Positions 17,332-24,785 of a DNA stretch of 64,000 nt are shown here, piece by piece. This DNA comes from Amycolatopsis sp. DSM 110486 (lineage in GTDB: Bacteria > Actinomycetota > Actinomycetes > Mycobacteriales > Pseudonocardiaceae), in assembly GCF_019468465.1 (NCBI RefSeq), contig NZ_CP080519.1, forward strand, positions 4,789,001 to 4,853,000, read 5' to 3'. The notes beneath the pieces were generated by a model. That model was not told where the DNA came from. It saw nothing but the letters and a program-made list of their open reading frames with translations, and did no database searches. How positions within the stretch are numbered: position 1 is the stretch's first letter; the number at the start of each line of letters is the position of its first letter. The position numbers and the translations under genes are program-made.

Positions 17332-18489
17332 GTGGCCGAGGGCCTGTACCAGCTTGCCGAGGAGCACGAGGAGCTGCGGGCCGCGGTCCGGGCTCTCGCC
17401 GAGAAGGAGATCGCGCCGTACGCGGCCGAGGTCGACGAGAACGAGCGGTTCCCGACCGAGGCGCTGGAGGCGCTGACCAAGTCGGGCTTCAACGCCGTGC
17501 ACATCGGCGAGGAGTACGACGGCCAGGGTGCCGACGCCGTGGGCGCCTGCATCGTGATCGAGGAGGTCGCGCGGGTCGACGCGTCGGCGTCGCTGATCCC
17601 GGCGGTGAACAAGCTCGGCACGCAGCCGATCATCCTGTCGGCCTCGGAAGAGCTGAAGAAGATCGTGCTGCCCTCGATTGCGCGGGGCGAGGCGATGGCG
17701 TCGTACGCGCTGTCGGAGCGCGAAGCCGGCTCGGACACCGCGTCGATGCGCGCACGGGCGAAGCTCGACGGTGATCACTGGGTGCTCAACGGCACCAAGG
17801 CGTGGATCACCAACGCGGGTGAATCTTCGTGGTACACGGTGATGGTCGTGACCGATCCGGACGCGGAGAAGAAGTCCAACGGCATTTCCGCGTTCGTCGT
17901 GCACAAGGACGACCCGGGCTTCTCCGTGGGGCCGAAGGAGCGCAAGCTCGGCATCAAGGGTTCGCCGACGCGCGAGATCTACTTCGAGAACTGCACGATC
18001 CCGGCCGAGCGCATCATCGGCGAGCCGGGCACGGGCCTCAAGACCGCGCTGAAGACGCTCGACCACACGCGCCCGACCATCGGCGCGCAGGCGCTGGGCA
18101 TCGCCCAGGGTGCTCTGGACGCCGCGATCGCGTACGTCAAGGACCGCAAGCAGTTCGGCAAGGCGATCGGCGATTTCCAGGGCGTGCAGTTCATGATCGC
18201 CGACATGGGTACGAAGATCGAGGCCGCCCGCCACCTCGTCTACGCCTCCGCCGCCGCCTCCGAGCGCGGCGACAAGCGCGCGGGCTTCATGGCGTCGGCC
18301 GCGAAGGCCTACGCGTCCGACATCGCGATGTCCGTGACCACCGATGCCGTCCAGCTCTTCGGCGGCGCCGGCTACACCCGCGACTTCCCGGTCGAGCGCA
18401 TGATGCGCGACGCGAAGATCACGCAGATCTACGAAGGCACGAACCAGATCCAGCGCATGGTGATGGCCCGGGCTCTGCTCAAGGGCTGA
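17332..18489 (+). CDS. fadE25: Acyl-CoA dehydrogenase, FadE25-like
   Basis: 385 aa flavoenzyme that introduces a trans-2 double bond into acyl-CoA, passing electrons to ETF. Motifs include YALSEREAGSDTASM and WITNAGESSWYTVM around the flavin, RKQFGKAIGDFQ, and VQLFGGAGYTRDFPVERMMRDAKITQIYEGTNQIQ. The last contains the catalytic glutamate region. GTG 17332 has AGAAGG 8 bases upstream; GTG 17323 is in frame but overlaps that ribosome site. The symbol follows the mycobacterial gene in the same purE-fadE25 neighbourhood. A strong intrinsic terminator follows. Confidence 0.92.
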   Translation: MAEGLYQLAEEHEELRAAVRALAEKEIAPYAAEVDENERFPTEALEALTKSGFNAVHIGEEYDGQGADAVGACIVIEEVARVDASASLIPAVNKLGTQPIILSASEELKKIVLPSIARGEAMASYALSEREAGSDTASMRARAKLDGDHWVLNGTKAWITNAGESSWYTVMVVTDPDAEKKSNGISAFVVHKDDPGFSVGPKERKLGIKGSPTREIYFENCTIPAERIIGEPGTGLKTALKTLDHTRPTIGAQALGIAQGALDAAIAYVKDRKQFGKAIGDFQGVQFMIADMGTKIEAARHLVYASAAASERGDKRAGFMASAAKAYASDIAMSVTTDAVQLFGGAGYTRDFPVERMMRDAKITQIYEGTNQIQRMVMARALLKG

Positions 18490-18504
18490 GGCTCTTGTTG
18501 TTCG

Positions 18505-18540
18505 GCCCGCGCACCTTTTCCGGGTGCGCGGGCTTTTTTT
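18505..18540 (+). terminator. Intrinsic terminator of the acyl-CoA dehydrogenase gene
   Basis: A perfect 11-bp stem, GCCCGCGCACC (18505-18515) pairing with GGTGCGCGGGC (18523-18533), encloses a 7-base loop. Seven T residues (18534-18540) follow. This is the clearest rho-independent terminator in the window. Its T-tract overlaps the stop of the convergent XRE gene. Confidence 0.92.
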
Positions 18541-19213
18541 ATTGCCGTCGCCACCCGGCGCGGATCTTGGCGGCGTCTTCGATGCGGTAGAGGACGTCGA
18601 GGCAGATCAGTTCTTTTTCCTCCAGTTGCAGCAGCCTTGACTCGGTTTCGGGATCGGTCGCGTCGGCGTTCTTCGCCAGGTTGATCCGCTGCTGTTTGAA
18701 CGAATCCCGCTGCTCGCTCCAGGTGCCGGCCAGGCGGTGCAGGTCTCGCGCGGTGTAGCGCAGGATCTCTTGCAGGCTGGGGACTTCGCGTTCGACGAAG
18801 CGGCTTTGCAGCGTGCGGACTTTTTCCTCGGCGTCGTCGCGGTGGCGATTGGCTGTGTCGGCGGCGTCGGTTGCGGATTCCAGTTCTTCTGCCGCGTGGG
18901 ACAGTTGTTCGAACAGGCTCGAGCGCGCGGGCAGGACCATGTTCGCGAGCGAAGTGTTGAGCACCTTCGCGATGGCGACGGCTTCGCTGAGGCGAATTGT
19001 CCGCCCGGTGGTGCCGTCGGCGTGTTTTTCGATGCGGGTGATGGCTGTGCTGTCGAGTTGGATTCCTACCCGTTCCAGCTTCTTCGCGAGGCCCGCTTGG
19101 GACACGCCCAGCTCTTCTCGTAGCGCGCGCATGTTCAGGGCGAAGGTGCGCTCGGCTTGGGCGCCGATGGCGTCGCCGGGAGCTTCGCGCGGTGGTTCCG
19201 GGTGATCCTGCAC
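18539..19213 (-). CDS. XRE-family transcriptional regulator with coiled-coil C terminus
   Basis: 224 aa. The Cro/C1-type HTH is at about 25-85: NMRALREELGVSQAGLAKKL, then ITRIEKHADGTTGRTIRLSEA. The rest is highly charged and helical, consistent with a coiled coil (about 100-205), and not a known ligand-binding domain. A much longer open frame runs upstream, but this part alone looks like protein. GTG 19213 is taken as the start; it has no ribosome site and lies inside the repeat-rich operator region. Divergent to a small protein gene, it probably represses itself and that gene. Confidence 0.82.
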   Translation of the reverse strand: MQDHPEPPREAPGDAIGAQAERTFALNMRALREELGVSQAGLAKKLERVGIQLDSTAITRIEKHADGTTGRTIRLSEAVAIAKVLNTSLANMVLPARSSLFEQLSHAAEELESATDAADTANRHRDDAEEKVRTLQSRFVEREVPSLQEILRYTARDLHRLAGTWSEQRDSFKQQRINLAKNADATDPETESRLLQLEEKELICLDVLYRIEDAAKIRAGWRRQ

Positions 19214-19305
19214 GAGGAGCAGTGTAGTGCTTGACGTGCAGCACCGTTTGAGGCACTCTGGGTGACGGGCGGTGCTGATGGAGCACCGTGCTGCACGAGG
19301 AGCAC
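19209..19305. promoter_or_regulatory. Cluster of GTGCT...AGCAC inverted repeats (probable XRE operator)
   Basis: Three palindromes with GTGCT and AGCAC (or GTGC/GCAC) arms occur here: GTGCTTGACGTGCAGCAC (19227-19244), GTGCTGATGGAGCAC (19272-19286) and GTGCTGCACGAGGAGCAC (19288-19305). A fourth related element, TGCACGAGGAGCAGTG, lies at 19209-19224. The last palindrome overlaps the ribosome site of the small gene. The first and fourth elements bracket the start of the divergent XRE gene. Binding by that protein is inferred. Confidence 0.65.
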
Positions 19306-19308
19306 TGG

Positions 19309-19647
19309 GTGAGGAATGGTGATGACGAAGACCTGGTCGGTAGGGGATGGGCGGCTCGGCCGTATCGGCACGCGGAGTGGTGCCGGTACCAGGACGAGGA
19401 GCGGCAAGCGTGTGATGCAGGTGCGCCGGACGTGCGCGGGATGGTGTCCGACATCGCCGAGCCGCCGATCGTCTCCGCGACGGCCTGGCGGACCGAGACC
19501 ACCGAGCGGCAGACGGTGCTGGTGCACGTCGAGAACCGGGACTGCTGGGCCGATGTCGAGGTCGACGGGGCCGGGGCGCGCGAGCTTGCCGCGCAGCTGG
19601 TTGCTGCGGCGGAGTTGATCGAGGTGCCGTTGCGGGAAGCGGCGTGA
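19309..19647 (+). CDS. Small protein of unknown function next to an XRE regulator
   Basis: 112 aa. The C-terminal half has HVENRDCWADVEVDGAG and ELAAQLVAAAELIEV, a beta-strand/helix pattern seen in short actinobacterial proteins that accompany XRE regulators. A shorter alternative frame on the same strand (from ATG 19316) gives an Arg/Ser/Thr-rich product unlike a protein. GTG 19309 has AGGAG six bases upstream, inside a palindromic operator element. It sits between the XRE gene and a TPR protein gene. Function unknown. Confidence 0.65.
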   Translation: MRNGDDEDLVGRGWAARPYRHAEWCRYQDEERQACDAGAPDVRGMVSDIAEPPIVSATAWRTETTERQTVLVHVENRDCWADVEVDGAGARELAAQLVAAAELIEVPLREAA

Positions 19648-19693
19648 CGAGGGAGCGTTCGGTGCGTCGGTCGCTGGGTCGGAAGGGAGTGGG

Positions 19694-20383
19694 ATGTCGT
19701 TTGCGGAACAGGCGTTCGCTGCGTTTCGGCGAGGGGAGACCGACGCTGTCGAGCGGTTGAGTCGCGCGGAGCTCGGGCGGGCGAAGGCCGAGGGCGACGC
19801 TGCCGGCGAGGTTGATGCGCTGTGCATGTTGGCCAGGGTTGCCGTGCGGGGTGGGGACTTGTCCGGGTGCTGGGAGTTGGCCATGGAGGCGCTCGAGGTC
19901 GCGCGCCGGAGCGGTGACTCGGCGTTGGAGCGGGGGCCGGTGCATGTGCTGGCGGCCGTCGCGCGGATGAGGGGCGAGCTGGCGGAAGCGCGGGAGTTGT
20001 TCGCGCGGAGCATCGCGTTGCGGGAGGAGGTGGGGCTGGCTGATCTCGTGGTCTGGGAGCAGATGAACCTCGGGTACGTCGAGCTGGAGTCCGGCGCCGC
20101 CGGGCGGGCTCGGGAGTTGTTCGAGGGAGTTCGGCGGTACGCGAGGGAGCACGGCGTCGGTGACCTGGTGCCGTACGGCGAACTCGCGAGTGCCGTGCTG
20201 GCGGAGAGGGATGGAGACGCCGCGGGGGCCGTCCGGTTGCTGGCGGAAGTGGAGAGGGCGTTGCGGGAGCGGGGTCAGGTGCTCGATCCCGATGACGCCG
20301 AGGTGCGGGAGGCGTTGCGGGCGCGTCTTGTCACAGCACTGGGAGAGGAGGGGTTCAAGGACGAACACTCGAGCGAAAGCTAA
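19694..20383 (+). CDS. TPR-like repeat protein
   Basis: 229 aa, all-helical. Repeats include CMLARVAVRGGDLSGCWELA, VLAAVARMRGELAEARELFA and MNLGYVELESGAAGRARELF, each matching a TPR-type helix pair. No enzymatic or DNA-binding domain is visible, so a protein-interaction or ligand-sensing role is likely. ATG 19694 follows GGAAGGGAG. It lies 46 bases after the small protein gene, probably in the same transcript. Its stop overlaps that of the convergent XRE gene by 4 bases. Confidence 0.75.
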   Translation: MSFAEQAFAAFRRGETDAVERLSRAELGRAKAEGDAAGEVDALCMLARVAVRGGDLSGCWELAMEALEVARRSGDSALERGPVHVLAAVARMRGELAEARELFARSIALREEVGLADLVVWEQMNLGYVELESGAAGRARELFEGVRRYAREHGVGDLVPYGELASAVLAERDGDAAGAVRLLAEVERALRERGQVLDPDDAEVREALRARLVTALGEEGFKDEHSSES

Positions 20384-21222
20384 CCGTCCACTGTGGCCGG
20401 TGAGGTCCAGCTCGCCAGGAGGCGCAGGCGTTCCTCGGAAGGGGAGCCCGGCTCGACGGTCGTGATGCCGAGGGTTTGTTCGGGGTCGTCGACGGGGGTC
20501 ATGGCTTCGTAGCCCAGCGTCAGCTCGCCGACGAGCGGGTGGTGGTAGTGCTTGACGCCGTGGGTGCGTTCGAAGACGTCGTGGTCGGCCCACCAGCGGC
20601 GGAAGTCCTGGTCGCCAAGGGAGAGTTCGCCGATGAGCTCCGCGAGCGCCGGGTCGTGGGGGTAGCGGCCCGCATACAGGTGGAGGGTGGCGACGACGCC
20701 GCGGGCGGCGCCTTCCCAGTCGGTGTAGAGGCCGCGGACGGTGTCGTCGAGAAAGATGAGCCGGGCCATGTTGCGGGAGCGAGGAGGGAGGGCGCCGAAG
20801 TCGGAGTAGAGGGCGTTGGCGAGGCGGTTGGCGGCGAGCACGTCCATGCGGCGGCCGAGCACGATGGCCGGCACGTGGTGGAGGCTGTCGAGCACGAGCT
20901 GCAGGCCCGGGCGGACGCGCTGGGGCGGCAGGGGCCGCGGCCGTGAGCGCGTGGGCTTGGCGAGGGTGAACAGGTGGGTGCGCTCGAGGTCGTTGAGCTG
21001 CAGGGCTCGGGAGATGGCGTCGAGGACGGACTTGGAGACGTTGAGGTTGCGGCCGCGTTCGAGGCGGACGTAGTAGTCCACGCTCACGCCCGCGAGTTGC
21101 GCGACCTCCTCGCGGCGGAGGCCGGGCACGCGCCGGGGGCCGGGGTGCGGGGTGAGGCCCGCGTCGGCGGGGGTGATCTTCGCTCGGCGCGAGCGCAGGA
21201 AGTCCCGGAGTTGCTCGCTCAT
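20380..21222 (-). CDS. XRE regulator with MmyB-like ligand-binding domain
   Basis: 280 aa. The HTH is at about 10-75 (VPGLRREEVAQLAGVSVDYYVRLERGRN). The C-terminal part contains the PAS-like MmyB pattern: RMDVLAANRLANALYSDFG, NMARLIFLD, YAGRYPHDPALAELIGELS and FRRWWADHDVFERTHGVKHYHH. In actinobacteria such regulators usually sit beside and control a reductase or dehydrogenase, as here with the divergent aldo-keto reductase. TACGCT ends 7 bases before the ATG, indicating a leaderless transcript. A palindrome lies just upstream. Confidence 0.93.
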   Translation of the reverse strand: MSEQLRDFLRSRRAKITPADAGLTPHPGPRRVPGLRREEVAQLAGVSVDYYVRLERGRNLNVSKSVLDAISRALQLNDLERTHLFTLAKPTRSRPRPLPPQRVRPGLQLVLDSLHHVPAIVLGRRMDVLAANRLANALYSDFGALPPRSRNMARLIFLDDTVRGLYTDWEGAARGVVATLHLYAGRYPHDPALAELIGELSLGDQDFRRWWADHDVFERTHGVKHYHHPLVGELTLGYEAMTPVDDPEQTLGITTVEPGSPSEERLRLLASWTSPATVDG

Positions 21223-21229
21223 GCGACCC

Positions 21230-21235
21230 AGCGTA
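21230..21235 (-). promoter_or_regulatory. -10 hexamer of leaderless promoter for the MmyB-type regulator
   Basis: On the minus strand TACGCT is followed by 7 bases and then the ATG at 21222. This fits the TANNNT spacing for transcription starting at the start codon. Confidence 0.5.
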
Positions 21236-21256
21236 AGGCCGATGTCCGCCTCGAGA

Positions 21257-21275
21257 GGGGGTCTGCTGGACCCCC
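21257..21275. promoter_or_regulatory. Palindromic operator candidate between XRE regulator and aldo-keto reductase
   Basis: GGGGGTCtgctgGACCCCC has perfect 7-bp arms around 5 bases. It overlaps the expected -35 of the regulator promoter in the divergent intergenic region. Autoregulation and control of the reductase by the XRE protein are inferred. Confidence 0.55.
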
Positions 21276-21326
21276 GGTAGAGGGAGTCCTCTCACCTCGG
21301 GTGCGAAGGGTGGTTGCGTGGGAACC

Positions 21327-22343
21327 ATGAAACGACGCATTCTCGGCGGCACCGGCATATCCGTGAGCGAGTACGCGCTCGGCACGATGATGTTCGGCGC
21401 CATGGGCAACACCGACCACGACGAGTCGGTCCGCATGATCCACGCGGCGATCGACGCCGGCATCAACTTCCTCGACACGGCCGACGTCTACTCGACCGGG
21501 GAGTCGGAGGAGATCGTCGGCAAGGCGCTCGCGGGTCGGCGCGAGGGCGTGGTGCTGGCGACCAAGTTCGGCCTCCCCATGGGTGAGGACCCGAACCAGC
21601 GCGGCGGCTCACCGCGCTGGGTCAAGCGGGCGCTGGAGAACAGCCTGCGCCGCCTCGGCACCGACTACGTGGACCTGTACCAACTGCACCGGCCCGACCC
21701 GGACACCGACATCGACGAGACGCTCGGCGCGCTGTCGGACCTCGTGCGGGAGGGCAAGGTGCGGGCGATCGGCAGCTCGTTCTTCTCGCCGGAGGAGACC
21801 GTGGAAGCGCAGTGGACGGCCGAACGCCGTGGCCACCAGCGCTTCCGCACCGAGCAGCCGCCGTACTCGATCCTCACGCGTGGCATCGAGCAGCGTGTGT
21901 TGCCGACCGCGCAGCGCTACGGCATGGGCGTGCTCACCTTCGGCCCGCTCAACTCCGGCTGGCTCTCCGGCCGCGCCGACCCGACGGCCGGGCACCGCAA
22001 CGCCGGCCGCGGCGCGCAGATGTTCGACCTCTCGCGGCCGGGCGTCCAGGCGAAGGCCGACGCCGTCGCGGAGCTGACCAAGCTCGCCGCCGACACGGGG
22101 ATCTCCGTGCCGCACCTGGCGATCGCGTTCGTGCGCGCCCATCCGGCCGTCACGTCGGTGCTGATCGGCCCGCGCCGGCCCGAGCACCTCACCGACTTGC
22201 TGGCCGGCGCAGACGTGGAGCTGAGCGACGACGTGCTCGACCGCATCGACGAGATCGTGCCGCCGGGGGTCGACGTGCACTCGGGCGACTTCTACATCAA
22301 CCCCACGCCGGCGATCCTCGACAAGCGCCTGCGCCGGCGCTGA
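21327..22343 (+). CDS. Aldo/keto reductase
   Basis: 338 aa TIM-barrel NADPH-dependent reductase. The catalytic tetrad is visible: Asp50 and Tyr55 in FLDTADVYSTG, Lys80 in VLATKFGLP, and His in YVDLYQLHRPD. The C-terminal HPAVTSVLIGPRRPEHL segment binds the cofactor phosphate in this family. ATG 21327 matches the usual family start (MKRRILGGTGISVS). GTG 21318 is in frame with a fair ribosome site and remains possible. It is divergent from, and likely controlled by, the MmyB-type regulator. Substrate unknown. Confidence 0.93.
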   Translation: MKRRILGGTGISVSEYALGTMMFGAMGNTDHDESVRMIHAAIDAGINFLDTADVYSTGESEEIVGKALAGRREGVVLATKFGLPMGEDPNQRGGSPRWVKRALENSLRRLGTDYVDLYQLHRPDPDTDIDETLGALSDLVREGKVRAIGSSFFSPEETVEAQWTAERRGHQRFRTEQPPYSILTRGIEQRVLPTAQRYGMGVLTFGPLNSGWLSGRADPTAGHRNAGRGAQMFDLSRPGVQAKADAVAELTKLAADTGISVPHLAIAFVRAHPAVTSVLIGPRRPEHLTDLLAGADVELSDDVLDRIDEIVPPGVDVHSGDFYINPTPAILDKRLRRR

Positions 22344-22361
22344 TCACCGAGCCGCGGAAGG

Positions 22362-22907
22362 TCACTTCGCGGTGGCGAGCAGCAGCCCGATGACCTGTAC
22401 GGCGTCGTCGAGCCGCGGCTCGCCCCCGAGGAGCTGGGAGTACATGAACGAGTCGCCGATGCGGATCACGGCCTGCGCGACGGCCGCCGTCGGCGCGTCG
22501 AAGCGCAGGCCGTTGCGGTCGAGCAGCTCGGTGAACAGGCGGGCCGCCCGGGACTCGACCTCGCCGGGTGACATGATCACCTTCGCGAACAGCACGGGGT
22601 CGCGCCGGGCGAGGTCATTCAGCGGCGCGAGCGTGACGACGGTGCGCATGAACCGCTCGACTACCACCAGCGTCCGCGCGAGGCCCGGGGGACCGGTCAC
22701 GCCGGCCTCGATCGCGAGGTAGGTGCGTTCGGTGCTGTCGGCTAGCACGCGCCCGAGCAGCTGCTCGTGGTTGCCGACGCGGCGGTACAGCGTCGCGCGG
22801 CTCAAGCCGAGCTCGGCCGCGAGTGCCGACATGTCGATCGTCCGGCCGCGCAGGTACGCCTCGGTCGCCGCGCGGACGACGTCGTCGGTGGAGGGAGGGC
22901 CGGCCAT
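22362..22907 (-). CDS. TetR-family repressor
   Basis: 181 aa. The N-terminal HTH (about 5-50) includes TIDMSALAAELGLSRATLYRRVGNHEQLL. The remaining helical ligand-binding domain, with QAVIRIGDSFMYSQLLGG, resembles the QsdR-type C-terminal domain. ATG 22907 begins the conserved region; the frame is open further upstream. CATACT lies 6 bases before the ATG on this strand, so the mRNA may be leaderless. A nested palindrome 45-67 bases upstream and divergent hydrolase genes suggest it represses both itself and the hydrolases. Confidence 0.9.
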   Translation of the reverse strand: MAGPPSTDDVVRAATEAYLRGRTIDMSALAAELGLSRATLYRRVGNHEQLLGRVLADSTERTYLAIEAGVTGPPGLARTLVVVERFMRTVVTLAPLNDLARRDPVLFAKVIMSPGEVESRAARLFTELLDRNGLRFDAPTAAVAQAVIRIGDSFMYSQLLGGEPRLDDAVQVIGLLLATAK

Positions 22908-22951
22908 CCGCGCAGTATGGCCGACTCCGCTTGCCAAAACACCCTGAACGT

Positions 22952-22974
22952 GAGACAAAACGTCTGTCTGTCTC
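22952..22974. promoter_or_regulatory. TetR operator candidate (nested GAGACA/TGTCTC palindrome)
   Basis: GAGACA (22952-22957) and TGTCTC (22969-22974) form a 6-bp inverted repeat. Nested inside are GACA/TGTC (22954-22968) and AGAC/GTCT (22953-22965). It lies between the TetR gene and the first hydrolase. The overlapping half-sites suggest binding of two dimers. Inferred from symmetry and position. Confidence 0.6.
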
Positions 22975-22990
22975 AATGCGGAGGTGCGGT

Positions 22991-23785
22991 GTGGCCACGG
23001 TGACCGTGAACGGTGGGCAACAGGTCCACTACGTCGACCACGGTGGCGACGGCCCGGCCGTCGTGCTGCTGCACAGCTTCCTGATGGACGTCGACATGTG
23101 GCTCCCGCAGGTCGAGGCGTTGCGCGGCGACCACCGGCTGATCGCGATCGACGAGCGCGGCCACGGCGAGACCCCGGCCGACGGGCCGTTCGACTACTGG
23201 GACGTCGCCCGCGACGCGCTCGCGGTGCTCGACCACCTCGGCTTCGACCGCGCCGCCGTGATCGGCACCAGCCAGGGCGGGTTCGTCGGCCTGCGCATGG
23301 CTTTGCTCCAGCCCGAGCGTGTGACCGCGCTGGCCGTGCTCGGCACGTCGGCCGCCGCCGAGCCCGACGAGGTCGCCGCCGTCTACCGGCAGCTCGGCGA
23401 CGTGTGGGCGCAGAACGGCCCCGACGGCGTGATCGACGGCGTCGCCGCCATCTGCTTCGGCGACAGCTTCGACGCCGCGGCGTGGAAGGCCAAGTGGCGC
23501 GAGCACTACCAGGGCGAGCAAGCCGGCCTGCTGATCGGCGTCCTCGCCGGCCGCGACAGCCTCCTCGACCGCCTCGGCGAGATCCAGACCCCGGTGCTGG
23601 TCCTGCACGGCACAGCCGATCGCGCCTACCCCGTCGAGAAGGCGGAAGAGCTCGTCAACGGCCTGCCGAACGCGAAGCCGCTGGTCACGATCGCGGACGG
23701 CGCGCACTTCCTCAGCCTCACCCACGCCGCCGACGTCAACCCGCACCTCAAGGGTTTCCTCGCCGCGCACGCCGCCGTGGACTGA
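22991..23785 (+). CDS. Alpha/beta hydrolase (copy 1)
   Basis: 264 aa soluble hydrolase. The oxyanion region is LLHSFLMD, the nucleophile Ser lies in GTSQGGF (about residue 97), the acid is in VLHGTADRAYP and the catalytic His in DGAHFLSL. GTG 22991 has GGAGG six bases upstream. The upstream open frame is not protein-like. Divergent TetR and an operator-like palindrome precede it. A near-identical gene follows 123 bases downstream, so this is a recent tandem duplication. Related enzymes hydrolyse lactones, esters or act as peroxidase-type hydrolases. Substrate unknown. Confidence 0.9.
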   Translation: MATVTVNGGQQVHYVDHGGDGPAVVLLHSFLMDVDMWLPQVEALRGDHRLIAIDERGHGETPADGPFDYWDVARDALAVLDHLGFDRAAVIGTSQGGFVGLRMALLQPERVTALAVLGTSAAAEPDEVAAVYRQLGDVWAQNGPDGVIDGVAAICFGDSFDAAAWKAKWREHYQGEQAGLLIGVLAGRDSLLDRLGEIQTPVLVLHGTADRAYPVEKAEELVNGLPNAKPLVTIADGAHFLSLTHAADVNPHLKGFLAAHAAVD

Positions 23786-23908
23786 CCCGCGCGGCACCGG
23801 CGAAACCGCGGCACCGGCGGGCATTCGGGTGAGGATTTCCCTGCCTGTTGCCCGATCCGGGCGCATGTGAGACATGTGCCATGCTGATCCCCAAGGCGGA
23901 GGTGTCGG

Positions 23909-24697
23909 ATGGCGACGGTGACTGTCAACGGTGGGCAGCAGGTGCATTTCGTCGACTACGGCGGTGATGGCCCCGCTGTCCTGCTGCTGCACAGCTTCCT
24001 GATGGACATCGACATGTGGGAGCCACAGGTCCAGTCCTTCGGCGCGGAATACCGGCTCATCGCGATCGACGAACGCGGCCACGGCGGCACTCCGGCCGAC
24101 GCGGACTTCGACTACTGGGACGTCGCCCGCGACGCCTTCGGCGTGCTGGACCACCTCGGCATCGAGCGGGCCGCCGTGATCGGCACGAGCCAGGGCGGGT
24201 TCATCGCCCTGCGCATGGCTTTGCTCCAGCCCGAGCGCGTGACCGCGATGGCCGTGCTCGGCACGTCCGCCGAGAAGGAAGCCGAAGGCACCGCCACGGT
24301 CTACCGGCACCTGATCGCCGCCTGGCTCGAAGCCGGGCCGGAGCCACTGGTCGATGGCGTTGCCGTCTTCTGCCTCGGCGACTACGAAGCGTCCGCGTGG
24401 AAAACGAAGTGGCTCGAGGTCCCGGGGGAGAAGTTCCAGCGGATCATGGAGACGCTCGTCAGCCGCGACAGCGTGCTCGAACGCGCGGGCGAGATCCAGC
24501 TGCCGGTGCTCGTGCTGCACGGCAGCGGCGACAACGAGTACCCGATGGCCCGCGCCGAGTCGCTCGTGGCCGCGCTGCCCAACGCCGAACCGCTGGTCAC
24601 GATCGTGAGCGGCGCGCACTTCCTCAGCCTCACCCACGCGTCGGACGTGTACCCGCACCTGAAGAAATTCCTCGAAGCCCACGCTGCGGGCAAGTAA
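23909..24697 (+). CDS. Alpha/beta hydrolase (copy 2)
   Basis: 262 aa, with the same order of motifs as copy 1: TVTVNGGQQVHFVDYGGDGP, LLHSFLMDIDMW, nucleophile motif GTSQGGF, HGSGDNEYP and SGAHFLSLTHA. Divergence is concentrated in the cap region (about 125-185), which shapes the substrate pocket, so the copies may act on different substrates. ATG 23909 follows GGAGG. The 123-base spacer before it starts a possible separate promoter, as no terminator was seen. Confidence 0.9.
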   Translation: MATVTVNGGQQVHFVDYGGDGPAVLLLHSFLMDIDMWEPQVQSFGAEYRLIAIDERGHGGTPADADFDYWDVARDAFGVLDHLGIERAAVIGTSQGGFIALRMALLQPERVTAMAVLGTSAEKEAEGTATVYRHLIAAWLEAGPEPLVDGVAVFCLGDYEASAWKTKWLEVPGEKFQRIMETLVSRDSVLERAGEIQLPVLVLHGSGDNEYPMARAESLVAALPNAEPLVTIVSGAHFLSLTHASDVYPHLKKFLEAHAAGK

Positions 24698-24744
24698 CCC
24701 ACTCGGAGGAGTTTCCGTTCCTCTCGCAACGCGTTAACTGATCA

Positions 24745-24760
24745 GGTGACTGGGGTCACC
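24745..24760. promoter_or_regulatory. Palindrome upstream of the secreted lipase
   Basis: GGTGACTGGGGTCACC is a 16-base perfect inverted repeat (6-bp arms, 4-base spacer), 26 bases before the lipase start. It may be an operator near the transcription start. No cognate regulator is adjacent. Confidence 0.4.
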
Positions 24761-24785
24761 ATCGGTTCACAGAGAGGTGGAGCGG

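Noticed and set aside
18539..21478. Single 979-residue protein
   Set aside because: Only the last 224 residues are protein-like (XRE); the rest is antisense to the small, TPR and other genes and is Arg/Pro-rich.
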